NCBI GenBank assembly: GCA_014382465.1
Contig: JACNJP010000318.1
Coordinates: 1-5,571 of the forward strand
DNA: 5,571 bases
DNA from: Planctomycetota bacterium
GTDB taxonomy: Bacteria > Planctomycetota > UBA1135
Direction: 5' to 3'
Shown one piece after another: positions 1-5,370 of this stretch (positions are counted from its first letter, which is position 1; the number at the start of each line of letters is the position of its first letter). The position numbers were made by a program, and so were the translations under genes. The notes under the pieces were generated by a model. It worked only from the letters and a program-made list of their open reading frames with translations, did not search any database and was not told where the DNA came from.

Positions 1-1
1 C

Positions 2-676
2 AGCGCGGCCGCCGCGGAGGCGGGGGGGCCCGCCACCGGGTCGCCCTCCTCCCGCGCGCTCAGCGGGCGAGGCCGGGCGGCGCGCAGCTTCCCCGAGCCG
101 GGCCTCCGGCAGCTCACCGCCGCGGCCCGCCGGCACTTCGAGCAGTCCCGCGTCGAGGTCCAGGACCAGCTCGACGACCTCGAGCTCCGGCTCGACCAGC
201 GGCGCGACGCCATCCAGGCCGAGCAGGCGCGGCTCGAGCTGCAACTCGAGGTGAGCTTCGATCCGCACCGGAACGCCCTCGCCGGGGAGATGCGGCGCCG
301 CTTCGCCGCCGCCGGCCTCGACGGCCCGGCCCACCAGGAGCTGCTCGAGCAGCTCATCGGCCTGGTCATGGCGGAGCTGCGCCGGGTCCAGGGCCAGCTG
401 GTCGAACTCCACAAGGCCCAGCACGAGCGCGAGCTGGACATCGCCGAGCGGCGCATCTCCAAGCTCGCGGCGACCCTCAAGGCGACCGAGCGCAACCTCC
501 GAAAACTAGCCGAGAGCAAGGGCTTCGACCCCGGCCTCGCCTCCATCTACCGCGAGGTGCAGGGCCTCTCCGAGGAGGACGCCCTGGCCGAGCTGAAGCG
601 CGAGATGCTCTCCAAGATCTTCGAAGCGAACCTCAAGCTGCGCGAGGAGCGCGCCGCCGACGGGGATCGTAGATGA
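2..676 (+). CDS. Coiled-coil protein, 5'-partial, in operon with MamK-like actin
   Basis: The reading frame is open from base 2 to the TGA at 674-676 (224 codons visible), with no ATG or TTG start in the first 250 bases, so the true start lies left of the window. An internal GTG at 251 is in frame but sits in continuous coding sequence and is unlikely to be the start. The visible protein begins with a low-complexity Ala/Gly/Ser/Pro/Arg stretch (residues 1-35). A charged helix with coiled-coil character follows (about 37-83: VQDQLDDLELRLDQRRDAI), then a break (SFDPHRN), then a second long helix (about 110-173) rich in Leu, Glu, Arg and Gln. The C-terminal segment (174-224) carries GFDPGLASIYREVQGL and ends in a charged helix with KIFEANLKLREE. 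No signal peptide or membrane segment is visible in this part, so it is probably cytoplasmic. I do not recognise the family. Its position directly before the actin gene suggests a filament partner, adaptor or regulator, which is an inference from context. It is not similar to MamJ, the acidic magnetosome linker, as far as I can judge. Confidence 0.85.
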   Translation, partial: SAAAAEAGGPATGSPSSRALSGRGRAARSFPEPGLRQLTAAARRHFEQSRVEVQDQLDDLELRLDQRRDAIQAEQARLELQLEVSFDPHRNALAGEMRRRFAAAGLDGPAHQELLEQLIGLVMAELRRVQGQLVELHKAQHERELDIAERRISKLAATLKATERNLRKLAESKGFDPGLASIYREVQGLSEEDALAELKREMLSKIFEANLKLREERAADGDRR

Positions 677-738
677 ACGAACCCGGACGGCCCGCCCGTC
701 CTTCCCGAAGCAGTCAAGGCCCCTTGCCAATCCGATGA
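673..738 (+). CDS. Possible 21-codon coupling mini-ORF between coiled-coil gene and mamK-like gene
   Basis: An ATG at 673-675 overlaps the stop of the coiled-coil gene (ATGA, 673-676). It opens 21 codons ending in TGA at 736-738, which overlaps the ATG of the actin gene (ATGA, 735-738). A GGGG-type ribosome-binding site (662-665) lies 7 bases before the ATG. The actin gene itself has only a weak AAGG (716-719), 15 bases from its start, so ribosomes arriving through this mini-ORF could deliver translation to it. The predicted peptide starts MNEPGRPARPSRSS; it is rich in Pro, Arg and Ser and shows no domain. Its role, if any, is probably the act of translation rather than the peptide. It could also be chance, since a gap of this length often lacks a stop in one frame; the exact double overlap is what makes it notable. 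Confidence 0.4.
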   Translation: MNEPGRPARPSRSSQGPLPIR

Positions 739-1814
739 CCGAAAACGACCAAAACCCCGCCGGCGAAGCCCCCGAGTCCTCGAAGAAGGAGGGCGTCCTC
801 TATCTCGGAATCGACCTGGGGACCTCCCGGACCGCCGTCTCCGCCAGCAACGGCGTGCGCGACGGCATCGCCAGCCACGTCGGCTATCCGCGCGACGTCG
901 TCAGCCGCAAGCTGCTCAAGAAGGACGTGCTCTTCGGCGAGGACGCCCTGCAGCACCGGCTGTCCCTCCACTTCCACACGCCGCTGGCGAAGGGCGTGCT
1001 GAAGTTCACCGACGAGGAGGGGGCCGAGGCCGAGGGCGACATGCGGGCCGCCCGCGACCTGGTGAAGGAGATCGTGCGCCTGGCCAAGCCGCGCAAGGAC
1101 GAGCTGGTCTACGCCGTCATCGGCGTGCCCTCGGAGGCCGGCTTCAAGAACAAGGACGCGATCCTCCAGGCCGCCCGCGAGTCGGTCGACTCGGTCATGC
1201 TCTGCTCCGAGCCCTTCGCCGTCGCCTACGGCCAGGAGATGCTCGACGACGTGCTGGTGATCGACATCGGCGCCGGCACCGTCGACCTGTGCCGCATGCA
1301 CGGCACCATGCCCGAGGAGGCCGACCAGCTCACCCTCGAGACCGCCGGCAACTTCGTCGACGACCGCCTCTGCGAGCTGATCCGCGAGAAGCACCCGGAG
1401 GCGCAGTTCACGGCCCGGATGGCCAAGGGCTTCAAGGAGCGCTTCTCCTCGGTCGCCGACCAGATGGAGCCGGCGGTGGTCGAGATGCCGGTCAACGGCA
1501 AGCCGACCGAATTCGACGTCACCGACCTGATCCGCGAGGCCTGCCGCTCGATGGTCGGGCCGATCGTCGACGGCCTGCACCAGCTCATCGCCACCTTCGA
1601 CCCCGAATTCCAGCACCGCCTGCGCAACCGCGTGCTGCTGGCGGGCGGCGGCAGCCTGATCAAGGGGCTGGACACCGCGATCGAGAAGCAGATGGCGGCG
1701 CGGCTCGGCGGCGGCACCGTGATCCACGTCCAGGAGCCGGTCTACGGCGGCGCCGAGGGCGCCCTCAAGATCGCCCACGACATGCCCGAGGACTTCTGGC
1801 AGGAGCTGAGCTGA
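735..1814 (+). CDS. mamK: MamK-family actin-like filament ATPase
   Basis: Actin/Hsp70-fold ATPase of 359 residues, close to the usual MamK size (about 350). Visible motifs: phosphate-1 loop GIDLGTSRTAV (25-35, with D27), VGYPRDVV (49-56), VIGVP (128-132), SEPF (158-161), phosphate-2 loop DIGAGTVDL (177-185) and adenosine motif AGGGSLIKGL (303-312). E159 and D177 have the same spacing as the two catalytic residues I recall from Magnetospirillum MamK (E143, D161), so ATPase activity is expected. From memory, the blocks around VGYPkDV, GAGTxDxCxxxGTxP, DQxTLxxAGN and PExQ..N.V.AGGGS match MamK better than MreB, ParM or FtsA. The N-terminus is polar without a membrane-binding amphipathic helix, and there is no hydrophobic tail, which fits a cytoplasmic filament. 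An acidic stretch (93-102, DEEGAEAEGD) is unusual. MamK polymerises with ATP and positions magnetosomes in known magnetotactic bacteria; homologues also occur in bacteria not known to be magnetotactic, and the cargo here is unknown. ATG 735 is the first ATG in frame, with a poor Shine-Dalgarno. Automated annotation may call it a rod shape-determining (MreB-like) protein. Confidence 0.85.
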   Translation: MTENDQNPAGEAPESSKKEGVLYLGIDLGTSRTAVSASNGVRDGIASHVGYPRDVVSRKLLKKDVLFGEDALQHRLSLHFHTPLAKGVLKFTDEEGAEAEGDMRAARDLVKEIVRLAKPRKDELVYAVIGVPSEAGFKNKDAILQAARESVDSVMLCSEPFAVAYGQEMLDDVLVIDIGAGTVDLCRMHGTMPEEADQLTLETAGNFVDDRLCELIREKHPEAQFTARMAKGFKERFSSVADQMEPAVVEMPVNGKPTEFDVTDLIREACRSMVGPIVDGLHQLIATFDPEFQHRLRNRVLLAGGGSLIKGLDTAIEKQMAARLGGGTVIHVQEPVYGGAEGALKIAHDMPEDFWQELS

Positions 1815-1828
1815 GCCCGCGGCTCAGC
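1810..1828. terminator. Perfect hairpin spanning both convergent stop codons
   Basis: GCTGAGCC (1810-1817) and GGCTCAGC (1821-1828) form a perfect 8-bp inverted repeat around the loop CGC. The left arm contains the TGA of the actin gene (1812-1814) and the right arm contains the TGA of the small - strand gene (1824-1826), whose ends are only 9 bases apart. The position between convergent genes suggests a shared bidirectional transcription end or an RNA-stabilising 3' hairpin. There is no T tract on either side, so it is not a canonical intrinsic terminator and may work with Rho or only protect 3' ends. Confidence 0.5.
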
Positions 1829-2153
1829 GCAGGGTGGCGGTGACCCAGCGCAGCAGGGCGGTGGCCGCGGCGACGGCCGCCGCCCCGCCGATCGCCCCCA
1901 CCGCGAGCATCAGCAGCAGGCGCAGCCCGGACCGCGGCGCGGCCAGGCTGGCGGCCGGCGCGGCCTCCAGCTCGCCGCGCGCGACCGCCTCGGCGTGCAG
2001 CAGCTCGAAGGCCTGCTCGCGGAGGCCGGCTTCGACCTCGGACCGCAGCCGGGGCGGGATCTCCTCGAATTCGGGGCGCAGGCTGCCGGAGAGCGTTTCG
2101 GCGCCTTCGTCCTCGAGGACGAAGGTCAACTCGGCGTCGCGGGGTTCGACCAT
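1824..2153 (-). CDS. Small acidic protein with one C-terminal transmembrane segment
   Basis: Encodes 109 residues from ATG (2151-2153) to TGA (1824-1826). An in-frame TAG at 2184-2186 and the absence of other start codons between them fix this as the earliest start; the Shine-Dalgarno is weak. Residues 1-75 are soluble and acidic (for example VLEDEGAETL, PEFEEIPPRLRSEVEAGLREQAFELLHAEAVARGELEA), probably helical from about 36 to 64. Residues 77-101 (GLRLLLMLAVGAIGGAAAVA and on) form one hydrophobic, Ala/Gly-rich segment followed by RWVTATLR. This is the layout of a tail-anchored inner-membrane protein with its N-terminal domain in the cytoplasm. I do not recognise the family. It faces the actin operon tail-to-tail and has its own promoter-like site upstream, so it is probably monocistronic. 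A link to the filament (as membrane anchor) is only a proximity guess. The frame gives far more sensible composition than the overlapping Arg/Gly-rich frames. Confidence 0.7.
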   Translation of the reverse strand: MVEPRDAELTFVLEDEGAETLSGSLRPEFEEIPPRLRSEVEAGLREQAFELLHAEAVARGELEAAPAASLAAPRSGLRLLLMLAVGAIGGAAAVAAATALLRWVTATLR

Positions 2154-2180
2154 GGCGCTGCCGGGGGTCCCGGCGGGCGG

Positions 2181-2189
2181 ATTCTAGCA
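2181..2189 (-). promoter_or_regulatory. Extended -10 promoter (TGCTAGAAT) for the small membrane-protein gene
   Basis: Read on the - strand, these bases are TGCTAGAAT, which matches the sigma-70 extended -10 pattern TGnTATAAT with one mismatch. No convincing -35 hexamer lies 16-18 bases upstream, as is usual for extended -10 promoters. Transcription would begin about 7 bases further on, near 2174, giving a leader of about 20 bases before the ATG at 2153. The hexamer stands out as AT-rich in a GC-rich gap. Confidence 0.5.
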
Positions 2190-2215
2190 GGCCGGTCTCG
2201 GCCTCCGGGCAGACG

Positions 2216-2283
2216 AAAAAGGCCCGGGGACGGATCGGACGCCAAGCCATCCCATTGTGGCTGCCGTGCCGAGCCATCCCCGG
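2216..2283 (-). terminator. Long hairpin plus T5 tract, likely terminator of the GGDEF/EAL gene
   Basis: On the - strand, CCGGGGATGG (2283-2274) pairs with CCGTCCCCGG (2233-2224): ten pairs, one a G-U wobble. That position would be a C/A mismatch on the + strand, which favours the - strand RNA as the functional one. The stem continues inward through TCGG/CCGA, ACG/CGT and AGCCA/TGGCT (2262-2258 with 2249-2245), with an 8-base loop. After the stem come GCC and then TTTTT (2220-2216). It ends about 120 bases past the stop of the c-di-GMP gene and just before the promoter of the small gene, as expected for an intrinsic terminator. The stem is longer and less regular than usual, so a structured RNA element is an alternative. 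Confidence 0.5.
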
Positions 2284-2377
2284 TCTTCGCGAGCAGGATG
2301 CCATGCTCGATCCCTCCTCTATCGATCCGTTCGAGGCCCAGCCTGATGGAATCCGGGGAGAAGCCCGGCGCGGCCGG

Positions 2378-2394
2378 CCGCCGCGGGGCGGCGG
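2378..2394 (-). terminator. GC-only hairpin just after the GGDEF/EAL stop codon
   Basis: CCGCCGC (2378-2384) and GCGGCGG (2388-2394) form a perfect 7-bp stem with a 3-base loop. The hairpin begins 6 bases after the stop codon of the - strand c-di-GMP gene. There is no T tract after it, so it may only protect the mRNA end or pause polymerase. A 10-bp palindrome (CGGCCGGCCG, 2371-2380) overlaps it. In sequence this GC-rich, such stems also arise by chance. Confidence 0.25.
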
Positions 2395-2400
2395 ACCGTC

Positions 2401-5370
2401 TCAGGCGGCGTCGCGGCCGCCGGAGCGGGCGGCGTCCGGATCCAGCACGAGCCGGTCGAACAGCGGCTCCTCGATCGGCCGCGGCGGGCTGATCCCGTAG
2501 CCCTGGGCGTAGTCGACGCCGATGTGGGCCAGCTTCTCCAGGATCCGGTCGTTCTCGACGAACTCGGCGATCGTGCGCTTGCCCATCACCCGGCCGACCT
2601 CGTGGATCGACTTGACCATGGCGAAGGCGGTCGGGTCGGTGGCGATGTCGCGCACGAACATGCCGTCGATCTTCAGCAGGTCGACCGGCAGGTTGCGCAG
2701 GTAGGCGAAGGAGGACAGGCCGCTGCCGAAGTCGTCCAGGGCGAACAGGCAGCCGCGCCGCTTCAGCCGCTGGATGAACTCGATGGCCGCCTTCATGTTG
2801 GCCACGGCGGCGGTCTCGGTGATCTCGAAGCAGATGCGGTCGGGCGGGATCAGGCCGTCGTCGAATTGGGACTCGACGAATTCGAGCAGCTCGGTGTCCC
2901 CCAGGGACTGGCCCGACAGGTTGATGGAGCACAGCGCCAGCCGGGCCAGCTCCTCGGGGTTCCGCTTGAGCCAGTTCAAGGTCGACGCCACCACCCAGCG
3001 GTCGATGCGGCCGGCGAGGTTGTAGCGCTCGGCGGACTGGAGGAAGACCCCGGGCGGCAGGATCTGCCCCTCCTCCCCGACCATCCGGATCAGGATCTCG
3101 AAGTGGTCGCCCTCCTCGCCGCAGCCGACCGGGACGATCGGCTGGCGGTAGAGGCGGAACAGGTCCTCCTCGAAGGCCCGGGTGATCATCGAGACCGCCT
3201 TCATCTGCTCCTGGATCTGCTCCAGGCTGGTGTCGCCCTCCTGGTAGACCTGGAGCCGGTCGCGGCCGGCGTCCTTGGCGGCGAAGCACAGCGTGTCGGC
3301 CAGGCTCATGGCGGTGCTGACGCTGTGGTCGGTGCCGCGGATCTGCACCATGCCGACGCTGGCGGTGATCTCGAAGCGCTGGCCCTCCCAGCTGAAGTGC
3401 ATGGTCTTGAGCGAGGTCCGCAGGCCCTCGACGCGCGAGATCGCGTGGTGCAGCGGACAGTCCTTCAGCAGCAGGGCGAATTCGTCGCCGCCGAGCCGGG
3501 CCAGCAGGTCGGGCGGGTCGACGTGGGCCTCGAGGACGCGGGAGATCTGCCGCAGCAGCTCGTCCCCGGCGGCGTGGCCGCAGGTGTCGTTGACGACCTT
3601 GAACTGGTCGAGGTCGAGCAGGCACAGCGCGTGCTCGCTGCCCTTCTCGCTCGCGTGCTCGACCAGGATCTGGAGGCGTCGCTCGACCTCGCGCCGGTTC
3701 GGCAGGCCCGTGAGCACGTCGTGGTGCTCGCGGAAGCTCAGGTCCTCGGTGAGTTCGCGGGCGCGAGTGGTGTCCTCGCCCACCCACAGCACGGTGCGGC
3801 CGTCCTCGTTGTTCAGGACCCGGACGATGGTCCGGACCCAGATCGGCGTGCCGTCGCGGCGCAGCATGCGGCCCTCGCGCTCGTGCAGGCGGCCGTCGGC
3901 GTGGACCACCGCGCGCAGGAACTCGCCGGCCTCCTCGCGGTCGTCCGTCGGGACCAGGATCAGCGAGTTCCTCCCGACCAGGTCCTCGGCGCGGTAGCCG
4001 AGGTGGTCGGCGCCGAAGCGGTTCACCGAGACGATGGTCCCGTCGGTGTCGGTGCTGAGGAACATCGCCGGGCTGTCGTGGTAGAAGGCGCGGAAGCGGT
4101 TCTCCGAGCTGCGCAGGGCCTGCTCAGTGAGCCGGCGGGCGTCGACCTCCGCCTGGAGCAGGCGGGCCCGCTCGTCCACCTGGCGCGCCATGTGGTCGAA
4201 GGCGCGGGCCACCACGCCGGCCTCCCCGGGCGCCTCCAGCGGCAGGTCGAGCTCGGCCGAGCCCCGGCCGTAGGCTTCGACCGAACCGGCGATCCGGTCG
4301 AGCGGACCGGCGATGCTGGCCGCCAGCCGCCACCCGAGCAAAACCGCGAAGGCCACCAGCACCAGGGTGAAGGCCAGGGTCTGGTCCCGGACCGCCCGGG
4401 CGCCGGCGACCACGTCCTGGTAGTCGGCCACGACGCCGACCCCGAAGCCGCCGAGCGCCGCCGCGCCACCCAGCCCGAGCCGTTGCACGCTGGCGGCGGT
4501 CCTGCGGCCGTCGGGACCGCGGTGGACCAGAGTGCCGGGTTGGGGTCCATCCTGCAGCATGGTCCGGGCCAGGCCGGGGTGGAGGTCGGACGCCAGCGGC
4601 GCCGACGGCCCCGCGAGCTGCAGCGTCGCACCGGGATCCGGGTGGCTGACGAAGCGGCCCGAGGGTTCGACGATGACCAGGTCCCGCCGCGGCGGGATCC
4701 CGGCCGCGACCTCCTCCAGCAGCGGTCCGAGGTCCTCGCGGATCACCAGGAGCGCGAGGACCCGGCCCTCGGCGTCGTGGACCGGGGCCGCGACCCGCAG
4801 CAGGGCGCCGCGGTCTTGACCGACCTCGAATGGGGTCACGGCGGAGTAGCGTCCAGCCGGCGCCGCGACAGCCGCCGTCTCGAACAGGAAGGGGTCGTCC
4901 ACCGGCCCCGGGCCCGGCCGCCCAGCGGCGCCGAGGCCCAGCGCCGGACGATCCAGATCCTCGATCCAGCGCCCGCCGCCGGCCGGATCGAACAAGCCGA
5001 CTCCCAGGTATTCCGGGTGAGCGCGGAGGACCAACCAGGCCAGACTGACGAAGTCGGCCTGCGCGGCCTCCAGCTGGGCCGGCGAGGAGCCGACGCGCCC
5101 GAGCTGCGCCAGCTCCTTGCTGGCAGGAGAAGCCGCCAGGAACTCGACGTCCCGGCGGGTGGACTCCAGGCCAGCTTCCAGCAGGCCGGCGGCCGAACGA
5201 GCCACCCCCCGGACCTCGTCCATGGCGTTCTCCACCAGTGCGGCGGAGGACTGCCGGTAGGTCAGGAAACCGACCATGCTCGAGGACAGGACCACGAGGC
5301 AGCCGACCAGGATCCCGACCTTGGCGCGGATGCCGATGGCTGAAGGGCGGAGCTTGGCGAAGGCGGGCAT
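2401..5370 (-). CDS. Membrane-bound GGDEF/EAL c-di-GMP enzyme with CACHE-like, HAMP and PAS domains
   Basis: Encodes 989 residues from ATG (5368-5370) to TGA (2401-2403). Domain order: basic N-terminus and TM1 (about 17-37); a periplasmic region of about 290 residues that looks like a double CACHE sensor (38-330, with GVGLFDPAG and LVIVEPSGRFVSHPDP); TM2 (331-348); HAMP (349-405); a short coiled linker; PAS (about 423-540); GGDEF (about 545-705); EAL (about 730-975). The cyclase half has DLDQFK (586-591) and an intact GGDEF (627-631), so it can be active. The inhibitory I-site RxxD is replaced by DPPD (618-621), so product inhibition is probably lost. The EAL half has EIL (758-760) for EAL, N817, E849, E852, DDFGSG (879-884), K900, AEFVE (934-938) and Q955, so the phosphodiesterase residues are retained. 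It should make and/or break c-di-GMP in response to a periplasmic ligand and a PAS signal; the net direction cannot be told from sequence. The frame stays open up to 5559, but that extension is Pro/Arg/Gly-rich and would put 63 odd residues before the membrane helix; the start at 5370 directly precedes the K/R-rich head of TM1. The ribosome-binding site is weak. Confidence 0.93.
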   Translation of the reverse strand: MPAFAKLRPSAIGIRAKVGILVGCLVVLSSSMVGFLTYRQSSAALVENAMDEVRGVARSAAGLLEAGLESTRRDVEFLAASPASKELAQLGRVGSSPAQLEAAQADFVSLAWLVLRAHPEYLGVGLFDPAGGGRWIEDLDRPALGLGAAGRPGPGPVDDPFLFETAAVAAPAGRYSAVTPFEVGQDRGALLRVAAPVHDAEGRVLALLVIREDLGPLLEEVAAGIPPRRDLVIVEPSGRFVSHPDPGATLQLAGPSAPLASDLHPGLARTMLQDGPQPGTLVHRGPDGRRTAASVQRLGLGGAAALGGFGVGVVADYQDVVAGARAVRDQTLAFTLVLVAFAVLLGWRLAASIAGPLDRIAGSVEAYGRGSAELDLPLEAPGEAGVVARAFDHMARQVDERARLLQAEVDARRLTEQALRSSENRFRAFYHDSPAMFLSTDTDGTIVSVNRFGADHLGYRAEDLVGRNSLILVPTDDREEAGEFLRAVVHADGRLHEREGRMLRRDGTPIWVRTIVRVLNNEDGRTVLWVGEDTTRARELTEDLSFREHHDVLTGLPNRREVERRLQILVEHASEKGSEHALCLLDLDQFKVVNDTCGHAAGDELLRQISRVLEAHVDPPDLLARLGGDEFALLLKDCPLHHAISRVEGLRTSLKTMHFSWEGQRFEITASVGMVQIRGTDHSVSTAMSLADTLCFAAKDAGRDRLQVYQEGDTSLEQIQEQMKAVSMITRAFEEDLFRLYRQPIVPVGCGEEGDHFEILIRMVGEEGQILPPGVFLQSAERYNLAGRIDRWVVASTLNWLKRNPEELARLALCSINLSGQSLGDTELLEFVESQFDDGLIPPDRICFEITETAAVANMKAAIEFIQRLKRRGCLFALDDFGSGLSSFAYLRNLPVDLLKIDGMFVRDIATDPTAFAMVKSIHEVGRVMGKRTIAEFVENDRILEKLAHIGVDYAQGYGISPPRPIEEPLFDRLVLDPDAARSGGRDAA

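Noticed and set aside
251..253. GTG as the start of the coiled-coil gene
   Set aside because: The same frame is open and coiled-coil-like back to base 2, with no ribosome-binding site before the GTG, so it is an internal valine.
714..1778. Open frame of 354 codons on the - strand opposite the actin gene
   Set aside because: Its composition is Val/Leu/Gly/Asp/His-rich with no motif, as expected for the antisense of a GC-rich gene; the + strand protein has clear actin motifs.
735..1814. Assignment of the actin-like gene as MreB, ParM or DnaK
   Set aside because: It lacks the Hsp70 substrate domain and the MreB neighbours mreC/mreD. The blocks around the phosphate-2 loop and the C-terminus fit MamK better from memory; a tree would settle it.
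2203..2229. Hairpin CTCCGGGC / GCCCGGGG with an 11-base loop
   Set aside because: It overlaps the T tract, which would lie in the loop, and it competes with the longer stem at 2224-2283, so it does not form a sensible terminator itself.
2224..2309. Known GEMM (c-di-GMP-I) riboswitch downstream of the c-di-GMP gene
   Set aside because: I could not find the conserved GEMM core or its tetraloop/receptor arrangement, so only an unnamed structured element is reported.
2126..3787. Open frame of 553 codons on the - strand overlapping the GGDEF/EAL gene
   Set aside because: It is Arg/Pro/Gly-rich and out of frame with the recognised GGDEF and EAL motifs; a shadow frame.
2524..5343. Open frame of 939 codons on the + strand opposite the GGDEF/EAL gene
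   Set aside because: It is an antisense by-product of strong GC3 bias. The product is a low-complexity Val/Leu/Gln/Gly/Ala string without domains, while the - strand carries all the domain motifs.
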